Part shown: piece after piece, positions 32,344 to 40,890 of the stretch | How positions within the stretch are numbered: position 1 is the stretch's first letter | Layout: each line of letters opens with the position of its first letter | Assembly: GCF_005889725.1 (NCBI RefSeq) | Contig: NZ_VCKX01000007.1 | Span: 47,586 to 111,585, forward strand | Length of the DNA: 64,000 nucleotides | Source of the DNA: Nonomuraea zeae | GTDB taxonomy: Bacteria; Actinomycetota; Actinomycetes; Streptosporangiales; Streptosporangiaceae | Direction of reading: 5' to 3' | The notes under the pieces: model-generated | The model's input: the letters and a program-made list of their open reading frames with translations, nothing else | What the model was told of the DNA's origin: nothing | Databases searched by the model: none | Made by a program: the position numbers and the translations under genes

Positions 32344-33816
32344 ATGAACGCGCGTCCTGCTTTGAGGCAGAACGACTATTCACCAATCGCGCCACCGCAG
32401 CTCGGCGCCTGGTCACCCGCCCTTTCCGTGAGCGTGGTGATACCCGCTCACGGCGGGCAGGACAAGCTCGGCCTGACGCTGGCGGCGCTGGCCGCGCAGA
32501 CCTACCCGGACCACCTCATGGAGGTCCTGGTCGTGGACGACGGCAGCGAGCCGCCGCTGCGGCTGCCCGAGATCCGGCCGGTCAACACCCGCGTCGTACG
32601 GGTGCGCGAGGGCTGGGGCATCTCCAACGCCGTCAACACCGGCGCCAAGGCGGCCGACGGCGAGATCATCCAGCGGCTCGACTCCGACATGGTGGCCTGC
32701 CGCGAGCACATCGAGGCGCTCGCGCGCTGGCACCACGTCACCGACTTCCTGGTCACGATCGGGATGAAGAAGTTCGTGGACGCGCCGCCCGTGAGCCCGC
32801 GGCAGGTGTTCCAGGCCGGGTCCCTGGGCGAGGTATTCGACCTGGCCGAGGCCGTGTCGAGCTCGACCGAGGCGACGATCGCCAAGACCGACGGGCTGCG
32901 CAAGAGCCGCAATCCGTACCACGTGTGCACCGGGCCCACCTTCGCGCTGCCCAGGGAGATCTTCCACGCCGTGGGCGGGCTCGACCCGACCGTGGCCAGA
33001 GGCGAGGACACCGAGTTCTCCTACCGGCTGGCCATGCACGGCGTGGTGTTCGTGCCCGACATGGACGCGCAGGCCGTGCACCTGGGGCTGCCCGCGCAGC
33101 ATCGTGACAGGGAGCGGGCCGTGCGCGCGGTCGAGCCGTACCTGGCGCATCGGATCCCGCTGCGCAGGGACCTGCGCAAGGAGCGGGGGCGGCGGTGGCT
33201 GGTGCCGTACGTGGAGATCGTCCTCGACGTCACGGACACCTCCGAGTCAGTGGTGCGGCAGGCGGTGTCGGCGGCGCTGGACGGCAAGTTGCAGGACGTC
33301 GTGGTGACGCTGGTCGGGCCGTGGTCGCGGCTGGACGACTCGCGGCGTTTCGCCCTGTCCGACCCGTGCTTCGAGCTGCGGCTGCTGCGTGACCTGTTCG
33401 CGCACGACGAACGCGTCCGCCTGATCGACGAGGCCGCGCCGACGCCCGCGCCCGTCCCCTTCCGCTACCGGGGGCCGGTGGACGTGCCGCTGCACCGGGC
33501 GACGCTGGAGCGCATGATCGAGTCGGTGCAGAAGGACCTGGCGGGGGTGCTGGTCGTGGACCTGCCCGACGGGCGCACGGCGCGCCTGGAGCGCACCTCG
33601 GCGCTCGGCCGCGCCGTCCTGCTCGCCGACGCCGGCGCGGACCTGGACGACCTCATCGACACCACCCACGGCGTACGCCACGAGCCGCCGGACCGGTTCT
33701 GGCCCGCGCCCGCGCAGCCCGAGCCGGTCACCATCCCCGCGCCGGTGCAGGTGGCCGTCGAATCGCCCGAGAAGACGCTGCTCAGACGCCTGAAGTCCGC
33801 CCTGCGCCCGAACTGA
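32344..33816 (+). CDS. GT2 glycosyltransferase A of the island (two-domain type)
   Basis: 490 residues. The N-terminal GT-A fold domain has the nucleotide-binding VVDDGS (about 62-67), the metal-binding RLDSDM (about 112-117) in place of DxD, and the acceptor motif GEDTEFSYRLA (about 220-230), followed by VHLG. From about residue 283 (WLVPYVEIVLD) a second domain shared with the GT2 genes at 33934, 37346 and 40887 runs to about 450. There is no signal peptide or membrane helix, so it acts in the cytoplasm or at the inner membrane face. AGGGGG precedes ATG 32344. Divergent from thrC. Sugar donor and acceptor are unknown. Confidence 0.85.
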   Translation: MNARPALRQNDYSPIAPPQLGAWSPALSVSVVIPAHGGQDKLGLTLAALAAQTYPDHLMEVLVVDDGSEPPLRLPEIRPVNTRVVRVREGWGISNAVNTGAKAADGEIIQRLDSDMVACREHIEALARWHHVTDFLVTIGMKKFVDAPPVSPRQVFQAGSLGEVFDLAEAVSSSTEATIAKTDGLRKSRNPYHVCTGPTFALPREIFHAVGGLDPTVARGEDTEFSYRLAMHGVVFVPDMDAQAVHLGLPAQHRDRERAVRAVEPYLAHRIPLRRDLRKERGRRWLVPYVEIVLDVTDTSESVVRQAVSAALDGKLQDVVVTLVGPWSRLDDSRRFALSDPCFELRLLRDLFAHDERVRLIDEAAPTPAPVPFRYRGPVDVPLHRATLERMIESVQKDLAGVLVVDLPDGRTARLERTSALGRAVLLADAGADLDDLIDTTHGVRHEPPDRFWPAPAQPEPVTIPAPVQVAVESPEKTLLRRLKSALRPN

Positions 33817-33849
33817 CCCACCGCCCGGGGCGCTCCGGGGCCCGGCCGG

Positions 33850-33954
33850 CCGCGCGGGCGTTCCCTAGTCAGCCGCGGGGGCGTCCCCGTTCGACCGCGC
33901 GGGCGTTCCCGACAGCCGCGCGGACGTTCTCGGTCAGCCGCGCAGGCGTTTGCG
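33850..33954. repeat. ~22-bp tandem repeat overlapping the 3' end of GT2 gene B
   Basis: About five imperfect units of 21-23 bases (minus-strand core AACGCCCGCGCGGC). The first unit contains the last codons and stop of the gene at 33934; the rest extend into the intergenic space toward the convergent GT2 gene A. Confidence 0.7.
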
Positions 33955-35598
33955 CAGGGCGCGTTTCATCGTGGAGGACACCAGGGCGCGCAGGCTCTGC
34001 TGGGCGCGGTTGGCGGCGGCGAGCTGGCGGCGCAGTGCGCCCACCTCGCGGCGCAGCTCCACGGCCGTCTTGCGCCAGCGCCCCGCCTCCTCCTTCCACT
34101 TGGCCACCTGGGCGCGCAGCCGCTCGGCCTCCTTGGCCTGCCTGGCCGCCTCGGCCTGCGCCTCCACGCGGGCCCGGTACGCCCCCCGGCGGCCGAGCGG
34201 AGGCGCGGGGTCGGTGGTGAACCCGTACGTTTCGGCCTCGACCCAGGAGACGCCCGACACCGCGTCGACCGCGTCGTCCAGGTCCTCGCCGTCGTCGGCC
34301 ACGATCCGGGCCCTGGCCAGCGCGGACGCCCGCTCCAGCCGGGCCGCGACCACGCCCTGTGACGACTCCTGGAGCAGCACGTTCACCAGCCCGAGTCCCT
34401 CGTCGCGAGCCAGGTCCAGCAGCCGGGCGAGGCTGTCCTCGCCCGGGATCCAGCCGGCCGGCAGGCGCAGCACGAACGGCACGGCCGGGTCGATGTCCTC
34501 GGCGGCGGCCAGCCGTACCCTGCCCTCGTGCCGGTAGTGGCCCTGGACCAGCACCAGGTCGAGATCGGGGTCCTGCAGCGGCGCGCGGCGCTCGCGCCCG
34601 ACGGTGTCCCACGGGCCGAGCAGGAGCACGGAGATGTCCGGCACGGTGCCGGCCAGCAGGCCGTCCACCGTGGCCCGCACGCTGTCGTAGCCGGCCGTGC
34701 CGTCCACCACGACGGTGACGTACGGGACCTTCCACTGCCGCCCCGGATGCCCGCGGAGCCAGCGGTAGGCCGGGATGCGGTCGGCCACGAAGGCGTGGCT
34801 CACCCGGTCGATGGGCTGCTTGTCGCGCATCCGCATGGTGGGGCCGAGGTGGTACGCGCAGGCCGCCGGCTCGGGCACGAAGACCGCGCCCGCCTGGCTC
34901 AGCCGGTAGCCCATCTCGGTGTCCTGGCCGAGTATCAGCTCGTCGTCCATCGGCCCGGCCGCCTCGATCAGCCGGGCGTTGACCGAGGTCGCGCCCCCGA
35001 CGTGCAGGCTGAACGGGCGCTGGGGATTGTCGGTGAGGCCGTCGGTGCGCTCGACGAGGTCCACGATCCAGGCGTGCGGCTCGGCCGGCTCGAAGTGCCG
35101 CTCCAGGTCGTCGGGCAGCTCGGCGGGCACCTCGGCGGCGGTGAACCTGATGTAGCCGGTCACGACCAGGTAGGGCGCGGCGTGGTGCCAGCGCATGTGG
35201 GCCTCGATCGCGCCCGGGGTGAGCACCACGTCGGAGTCGAGCCAGTGGATCACGTCGCCGGTGGCCGCGGCCAGGCCGGCGTTGCGGGCGTTGGCCCGGC
35301 CCGGCGTCGGGCACTCGATCAGGCGCGTCCCGGGCGGGCGCGTGGCAGGCAGGCGCAGCGGGGGCGTGCTGCCGTTGTCGACCACGATGACCTCGGTCAG
35401 CCCGGCCGGGTAGGTCTGCCTGGCCAGGCCCGCCAGCACCAGGTCCAGCTTGTCCTGGCCGCCGTAGGCCGGGATGACGACGCTGACCGTCAGCTCGGGG
35501 GTGAACCGCGCGGCCGGCCGCAGCACGCGATAGTCGTTGCCGCGCACCCTCGAAGCGCTCGCCGAGCCGTTCGCGACAGGTCCGTCACTCACCCTCAT
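33934..35598 (-). CDS. GT2 glycosyltransferase B of the island (two-domain type with C-terminal coiled coil)
   Basis: 554 residues. GT-A domain motifs: VVDNGS (about 71-76), HWLDSDV (about 116-121), GQDTEMGYRLS (about 224) and AYHLGP. The shared second domain runs from about residue 285 (WKVPYVTVVVDG) to 460, and a charged coiled coil from about 480 to 545 (Glu/Arg/Ala heptads) ends in a basic tail. ATG 35598 overlaps the stop of the upstream gene (ATGA), so the two are translationally coupled. A longer frame upstream is rejected. Confidence 0.85.
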   Translation of the reverse strand: MRVSDGPVANGSASASRVRGNDYRVLRPAARFTPELTVSVVIPAYGGQDKLDLVLAGLARQTYPAGLTEVIVVDNGSTPPLRLPATRPPGTRLIECPTPGRANARNAGLAAATGDVIHWLDSDVVLTPGAIEAHMRWHHAAPYLVVTGYIRFTAAEVPAELPDDLERHFEPAEPHAWIVDLVERTDGLTDNPQRPFSLHVGGATSVNARLIEAAGPMDDELILGQDTEMGYRLSQAGAVFVPEPAACAYHLGPTMRMRDKQPIDRVSHAFVADRIPAYRWLRGHPGRQWKVPYVTVVVDGTAGYDSVRATVDGLLAGTVPDISVLLLGPWDTVGRERRAPLQDPDLDLVLVQGHYRHEGRVRLAAAEDIDPAVPFVLRLPAGWIPGEDSLARLLDLARDEGLGLVNVLLQESSQGVVAARLERASALARARIVADDGEDLDDAVDAVSGVSWVEAETYGFTTDPAPPLGRRGAYRARVEAQAEAARQAKEAERLRAQVAKWKEEAGRWRKTAVELRREVGALRRQLAAANRAQQSLRALVSSTMKRALRKRLRG

Positions 35599-36668
35599 GC
35601 CGCTTCCATCAGCAGGCTCGGGCGGAAGCCGCGCCACTGGTTCGCCGCCACCTTGACGAAGTGGGCCAGCGGCAGCTGCCACGTGTGCTCGTCGCCGAGC
35701 CCTCTGCGCAGGACGTAGCCCAGCCCGTGGGTGCGGTAGACGCGGGCGCCGGCCTGCTGCGCCGCTTTCAGGAATTCAAGATCTACCGCCCGCGGCAACC
35801 CGGGAAATCCGCCTATTTCATGGAATTTCGCGCGAGGAAGCAAGATCGTGCCGCCTGCAACGTGATCGGCCCACACCTCGCTCGGATAACTCGCCCCGCT
35901 CGCGAACGTCGTGCGCCTGATCGTCGCCTTCAACGGCTCCAGGTAGAAGAACTCGGCCGTCGTGCCCACCACGTCGGCCTCCGCGTACGACAGGGCCATG
36001 AACAGGTCGGCCAGGTGGCGCGGGCCGTACCAGTCGTCGTCGTCCCACTTCGCCACGTAGTCGCCGCTCGCCAGGCCGGCGACCCGGTTGAGCACCTCGC
36101 CGAACGGCACGGACGCCTCCGCCTCGATCCACCGGACCGGCAGCGGGCAGGACTCCGCCGCCTCGCGCACCTGCTCGTACGCCACGCCGTGCAGCCCGAG
36201 CAGCACCTCGACCTCCACGTCGCGCTGGCGGCACATCTGGGCCAGCGCCGCGCCGGCCAGCCCTGGCCGCTTGGTCGACATGACGATGCTGATCTTCGGC
36301 TTGGGCGGGCGGTGGGCCAGGCGGCGCAGTCGTATGCTGTGCTCCTCGCGCCGCAGGTCGGCCAGGCAGCGCGCGGTGCCGTCGGCGGTGTGGCCGAGCC
36401 AGGCGTGGTCGGTGAGCAGCGCGGCGAGGTCGCCGGGCACCCAGGGCGCGGCCCGTTCCGCGGTCAGCGGAATTCCGGCGGCGGCCAGGCTCAGCAGGCC
36501 GTCCAGCGGCACCTCGGCCGCAGGCCACTCGATCTCCAGGCCACGCAGCGGGCGCAGCGCCGCGGCGTCGGGCGGCTCGCCGTCGACCGCCCAGCCGGTC
36601 TCGGCCCAGTGCAGACGGGCCAGCCCCTTCTCCGGCGTACGCGCGAAGCCGCAAGGGGTGACGGACAT
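35595..36668 (-). CDS. Glycosyltransferase with DDDDWYG motif
   Basis: 357 residues. A ~120-residue N-terminal domain is followed by a GT2-like catalytic region: STKRPGLAGAALAQ, then metal-binding WDDDDWYGP (about residues 206-213), then GGTILLPRAKFHEIGGF. The whole protein aligns with the C-terminal ~385 residues of the fusion protein at 38860 (shared LRREEHSIRLRR, RTHGLGY(V/I)LRRG and QWRGFRP motifs). First gene of a two-gene minus-strand operon with GT2 gene B. Donor and acceptor are unknown. Confidence 0.82.
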   Translation of the reverse strand: MSVTPCGFARTPEKGLARLHWAETGWAVDGEPPDAAALRPLRGLEIEWPAAEVPLDGLLSLAAAGIPLTAERAAPWVPGDLAALLTDHAWLGHTADGTARCLADLRREEHSIRLRRLAHRPPKPKISIVMSTKRPGLAGAALAQMCRQRDVEVEVLLGLHGVAYEQVREAAESCPLPVRWIEAEASVPFGEVLNRVAGLASGDYVAKWDDDDWYGPRHLADLFMALSYAEADVVGTTAEFFYLEPLKATIRRTTFASGASYPSEVWADHVAGGTILLPRAKFHEIGGFPGLPRAVDLEFLKAAQQAGARVYRTHGLGYVLRRGLGDEHTWQLPLAHFVKVAANQWRGFRPSLLMEAA

Positions 36669-36911
36669 GGGTGGGCGCTCCTCGACCGCTTGAGACTCAG
36701 TCGGCGCCTACCTTACGCCCCATTTACTAGCCGGTAGACGTGATGGTCACTTTCAGCAGGGAGCACCCGGGGATTCCCAGTTTTCCTCCAGGAACTTATG
36801 TCACGGTGGGGGCCGGAGTTTACTAGGGTGTCAATAATCCCTTGATGTCCGTGACGCCTGCGATGTCCGACAAGGTGCTGGCAAGGCGTGATCTACGAAA
36901 GGTATGCGCGG
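36669..36911. promoter_or_regulatory. Divergent promoter region of the two glycosyltransferase operons
   Basis: This 243-base, comparatively AT-rich spacer separates the divergent operons. The octamer TTTACTAG occurs twice (near 36723 and 36818). The second runs into TAGGGT, a plausible plus-strand -10, and the minus strand reads TTGACA just beyond it. A shared control region is inferred. Confidence 0.35.
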
Positions 36912-37349
36912 ATGCTATCGCCCCGCCGACTGGCAGCGACCGCCGCACTCCTCGCCGTCCTGGTCGCATGCGTGCTGGTGCTTCTCGTACTCGCAGATCT
37001 GATCACGTTCGGCGCCGCGGCGGCCGCGGCGGCGTTCCTGGTCTGCCTGGCCGCCCTGGCGTTCCTGCTGCTGTCCGTACGCCGTCTGGACGGCAAGGCG
37101 CAGCGGATCGACCTGCGGGTCAAGAAGCACGAGAGCGAGCTGGCCAGGACCACCACGGCGCTCAAGCGCATCGAGACCCGGCTGGACCTGCTCGTGCAGG
37201 CCGTCGAGGACTCCGCGGCGCGACGGGCCGACGACCTCGGCGCGATCCTGGCCTCGCTCGGGGAGGACCGGGTGAACGCCATGGCACGGGCGCGAGAGGT
37301 GGAGGAACTGCGCGCAGAGGTGCGCGCGCTGGCCAAGGACGCGGTGTGA
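36912..37349 (+). CDS. Small membrane protein with cytoplasmic coiled coil
   Basis: 145 residues. Two adjacent transmembrane helices (about residues 8-30 and 33-54) are followed by a ~90-residue Glu/Arg/Leu-rich coiled coil. ATG 36912 has GAAAGG 9 bases upstream; GTG 36888 would add eight residues. Its stop overlaps the start of the next glycosyltransferase (GTGTGA), so it is part of that operon. Not a named family; it could dock the soluble glycosyltransferases, which also have coiled-coil tails, to the membrane. That role is inference. Confidence 0.7.
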   Translation: MLSPRRLAATAALLAVLVACVLVLLVLADLITFGAAAAAAAFLVCLAALAFLLLSVRRLDGKAQRIDLRVKKHESELARTTTALKRIETRLDLLVQAVEDSAARRADDLGAILASLGEDRVNAMARAREVEELRAEVRALAKDAV

Positions 37350-38863
37350 CGCCCGCCCATGGCGGGCCGCGGGTCCGGCACAACGACTACGGGACGCTGC
37401 GCCCGCCCGCGATCGGGTCCTGGGAGCCGTCGCTGCGGGTGTCCGTGGTCATCCCGGCCTACGACTGCGCGGACGCGCTGGAGCGCACGATCCCGGCGCT
37501 CGCGCGGCAGACGTACCCCTCCGAGCTGGTCGAGATCGTGGTCGCGGACGACGGCAGCCGGCCGCCCATCGAGGTGCCGGGCGCCCGGGTCGTACGGGTG
37601 GCCGACGGGTGGGGGCGCGGCGCGGCCAGGCAGACGGGGCAGCTCGCGGCCACCGGCGACGTGATCCACTGGCTCGACTCCGACATGCTGCTGGCCGAGG
37701 ACCACCTTGAGGCGCACATGCGCTGGCACCACCTGATCGACCACGCGGTGGTGATCGGCGACACCCTGTTCGTGGACGAGCCGGGCGAGGAGGGGGTCCA
37801 GTCCGAGTACACGAGGAAGACCCTCGAGTCGACCAGGCGGCTCAAGGACGCGGGGGCGAGCGCGTACCTGTCGCACACGGGCGCGTCCACCTCCGTACGC
37901 GCCGAGCTGCTGCGCGCGGCGGGCGGCGTGGACACCGGGCTGAACATGGCCGAGGACACCGAGCTCGGCTACCGGCTGGCGCAGACGGGCGCGGTGTTCA
38001 TCTCCGACGCCGCGGCCAGGGCATGGCACGTCGGGCCCTCCACCGTGATGCTGCGGGAGAAGGAGGTGCACCGGCACAACTGGTCCTACCTGGGCGACCT
38101 CATCCCCGACCTGCGCTGGTTGCGCAACCATCCGCGGCGCAACTGGCTGGTGCCGTACGTGCGGGTCGAGGTGGCCGCGACGACGTACGAGCAGACGCGG
38201 GCGAGCGTGGACTCGGCGCTCGCGGGCACCCTCACCGACGCCGCCGTCACGCTCGTCGGCCCGTGGGGCAAGCTGACCGGCGAACGCCGGTCCAACCTCG
38301 ACGACCCGCTGCTCGACCTGCGGCTGCTGCACCATCTCTACGCTCATGAGCCCCGGGTCGTGTTCGCGGAGAGCGTACCCGCCACCGCCGCCCCCGCGCC
38401 CTTCCGACTCAGCCTGCCCACCGGGTGGGTGCTCGGCGCCGACACGCTCGCCAAGCTGGTCCGGCACGCCGACCGGGACCTGCTCGGGCTGGTCTGCGCG
38501 GCGCTGGCGGAGGACGCCGGCGGAGTCGTGACCGCCCGCCTGGAGCGCACGGCCGCCTTCGCCCGCGCCGCCCGGTTCGACGGGGCCGCCGACGACCTGG
38601 TCGACGAGATGTTCGGGGTCGAGTGGGTCAGCGGGGGCGAGTACGGCTTCGCCACGGCGGAGGAGGCCGAGCCGCTGGCCGGGGACCCCGCCAAGTGGCG
38701 TGCGCTGGCGGCGCAGCGGCTGGAGGAGGTCAAGGAGCTGCGCGCGGAGGTCGCCCGGCTCGCGGCCGAGGTCGAACGGCTCTCCGCCGAACCGCCCGCG
38801 GATACGGACGTGCCGCCCGGGCCGATCAAGTCGCTCATCAGGCACCTGCGGAGCGCCGGATGA
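37346..38863 (+). CDS. GT2 glycosyltransferase C of the island (two-domain type)
   Basis: 505 residues. GT-A motifs: VADDGS (about 66-71), HWLDSDM (about 108-114), AEDTELGYRLA (about 201-211) and AWHVGP. The shared second domain starts near residue 264 (WLVPYVRVEVA) and includes VGPWGKL, DPLLDLRL, PFRLSLPTGW and ARLERTAAFARA. A short coiled coil lies near 450-485. The GTG start at 37346 overlaps the previous stop, and its own stop overlaps the next ATG, so translation is chained through the operon. Confidence 0.85.
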   Translation: MTPAHGGPRVRHNDYGTLRPPAIGSWEPSLRVSVVIPAYDCADALERTIPALARQTYPSELVEIVVADDGSRPPIEVPGARVVRVADGWGRGAARQTGQLAATGDVIHWLDSDMLLAEDHLEAHMRWHHLIDHAVVIGDTLFVDEPGEEGVQSEYTRKTLESTRRLKDAGASAYLSHTGASTSVRAELLRAAGGVDTGLNMAEDTELGYRLAQTGAVFISDAAARAWHVGPSTVMLREKEVHRHNWSYLGDLIPDLRWLRNHPRRNWLVPYVRVEVAATTYEQTRASVDSALAGTLTDAAVTLVGPWGKLTGERRSNLDDPLLDLRLLHHLYAHEPRVVFAESVPATAAPAPFRLSLPTGWVLGADTLAKLVRHADRDLLGLVCAALAEDAGGVVTARLERTAAFARAARFDGAADDLVDEMFGVEWVSGGEYGFATAEEAEPLAGDPAKWRALAAQRLEEVKELRAEVARLAAEVERLSAEPPADTDVPPGPIKSLIRHLRSAG

Positions 38864-40890
38864 TCCGCCAGTTGCTGGCGGAGCTGCGCGGCGCCCCGGT
38901 GTTCCTCGCCGGGATCGACGACGTCGAGCCCGTCTACGCCGATGCCGCCGGCCAGGACGGGCCGGCGCGTGTCGTCGACCTCGACCGGGACCTGCTGGAG
39001 GCGCCCGCCACGGTCGGCCGGGCACGTGAGGTGCTCGTGCTCGCCAGGACGCCCGCCGACCTGCGCAGGATCGCGACGCTGCACAAGCTGCTGCCGGAGG
39101 CCGAGCGGGTGGTGGTCGCGGTGCTCGACACGCCCGCCTCCCATCCCGCACCCGTGCCCACGCCGACGCCCGCCCACCGGTGGCGGTCGCTGACGGATCT
39201 GCGGGTCTACCAGCCCAAGAGCCGCGTGTGGGTGGTGGACGCCCGCTTCTCCGGGCCCACGCCCGCCGGGCGTACGGTCACGGCCACGGCACGGGCCTTC
39301 GCCGGGCACCGCCTGGACGTGATCGCGGCCCCCGCGGCGGCGATCGCGGGCGTCGGTGCCGCGAACTGGCGTCCAGGGGACCCCAACGCGACGCCCGCCG
39401 AAGTGACCGGGCCGGTGCCGGACCGCGTGGGGGCGCCGGGCAGCGACATGGTCCTGCGTACGACGCTCGGCCACGCCCCCTCCGACGACGCCGCCGGCAC
39501 CGGGGTTCCCGAGCCCGGCGCCGTACAGAACGCCCCCGAGACCGCCACCGCCGAGGGGAACGGGACGCTCGCCTGGGACGGGGAGGCGGCCGAGTGGGCC
39601 GGTGACCAGACGCCCATCGAGCGGCCCGCCCTCGCCGCGGCGAGCTGGGAGCGGCTCGGCCGTCCCGGCATGGCGGACTCGCCGCTGGCCGACCCCGACG
39701 TGCTGGGCGAGCCGTCGATGGTGCCGCCCGTGGACGAGCGGCTGGTCAACCCCCAGGGCTTCGTCACCACCCCGTCACGCGGCATGGCGTCCCTGGCCGA
39801 GCGCGACGGTCGCTGGTCGGTGCTGCTGGACGGCAAGGTCGTGACGTCGTTCGCGGAGTCCGGCGGGGTCACCGACGCGGACGTGTCCAGGCTGCGGCAG
39901 ATCCGCGGCGTCGAGGTGGACTGGCGGCACGCCCACAGCGGCCCGCTGGCCGCGGTCCGGGTGCTGGCGGGACTGGCCGCCGCCGGAGTCCCGCTGGTGG
40001 CGGACGCGGTGCCGCGATGGGCCGGAGCACTGGGTGACGACATCGTCGAGCTCATCGAGCGCTGCCCGGACCTTTCCGACGAGCTGCGGCGGGAGGAGCA
40101 CAGCATCCGGCTGCGCCGCGCCGCCCTGCGCACCCATGGCGTGGCCGCCCGGTGGGAGCAGCTCGGCGCCCCCGCTCCCGCGCCGCCGCTCACCTCGGTC
40201 CTGCTCGCCACGCGCCGCACCGACATGGTGGCCTTCGCGCTCGACCAGATCGCCCGCCAGCGCGAGGTCCAGCTCGAAGTGATCCTCGCCCTGCACGGCG
40301 TCCCGCAGGGACATCCGGACGTGGCGGCCGCGATCGCCGGGTTCGAGGGGCCGCTGACCGTGTTCGAGGCCGACCACCAGGCCGTCTTCGGCGAGGTGCT
40401 GAACGAGGCCGCCGCCAGGGCCTCCGGCTCGTTCCTGCTGAAGATGGACGACGACGACTGGTACGGGCCCGACTTCCTGGCCGATCTGCTGCTCGCGCAC
40501 TCGTACTCAGGGGCCCAGGTGGTCGGCACCGTGCCGGAGTTCGTCTACCTGTCCTCGATCGACGTCACCGTGCACCGCAGGCAGGTCACCGAGCAGATCA
40601 CCAGCTTCGTGGCGGGTGGGACGATCCTGGTGGAGCGGTCGGCGTTCCAGGCGGTGGGCGGGTTCAGGCCGCTGCGGCGCTCGGTGGACACCCAGTTCCA
40701 GGAGGCGCTGCAGGCGGCGGGCGGGCAGATCTACCGTACGCACGGGCTCGGCTACATCCTGCGCAGAGGCCCGGCGGCCAACCACACGTGGCAGGAGCCG
40801 ATCGGCACGTTCCTGCAGCGCAACAGGCAGCAGTGGCGCGGCTTCCGCCCGAACGCCCTGATGGCCATGGACGGACACCTGCACCCATGA
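38860..40890 (+). CDS. Fusion glycosyltransferase: novel N-terminal domain plus DDDDWYG-type transferase
   Basis: 676 residues. Residues 1-~185 look like an alpha/beta (Rossmann-like) domain that I do not recognise. Residues ~185-290 are a Pro/Ala/Gly-rich linker. From ~290 the protein is a paralogue of the gene at 35595 (NPQGF start, LRREEHSIRLRR, then MDDDDWYGP at about 528-536, and RTHGLGYILRRG). ATG 38860 overlaps the previous stop and its stop overlaps the next ATG (ATGA both times). A two-step or regulated transferase is possible; the function is unknown. Confidence 0.8.
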   Translation: MIRQLLAELRGAPVFLAGIDDVEPVYADAAGQDGPARVVDLDRDLLEAPATVGRAREVLVLARTPADLRRIATLHKLLPEAERVVVAVLDTPASHPAPVPTPTPAHRWRSLTDLRVYQPKSRVWVVDARFSGPTPAGRTVTATARAFAGHRLDVIAAPAAAIAGVGAANWRPGDPNATPAEVTGPVPDRVGAPGSDMVLRTTLGHAPSDDAAGTGVPEPGAVQNAPETATAEGNGTLAWDGEAAEWAGDQTPIERPALAAASWERLGRPGMADSPLADPDVLGEPSMVPPVDERLVNPQGFVTTPSRGMASLAERDGRWSVLLDGKVVTSFAESGGVTDADVSRLRQIRGVEVDWRHAHSGPLAAVRVLAGLAAAGVPLVADAVPRWAGALGDDIVELIERCPDLSDELRREEHSIRLRRAALRTHGVAARWEQLGAPAPAPPLTSVLLATRRTDMVAFALDQIARQREVQLEVILALHGVPQGHPDVAAAIAGFEGPLTVFEADHQAVFGEVLNEAAARASGSFLLKMDDDDWYGPDFLADLLLAHSYSGAQVVGTVPEFVYLSSIDVTVHRRQVTEQITSFVAGGTILVERSAFQAVGGFRPLRRSVDTQFQEALQAAGGQIYRTHGLGYILRRGPAANHTWQEPIGTFLQRNRQQWRGFRPNALMAMDGHLHP

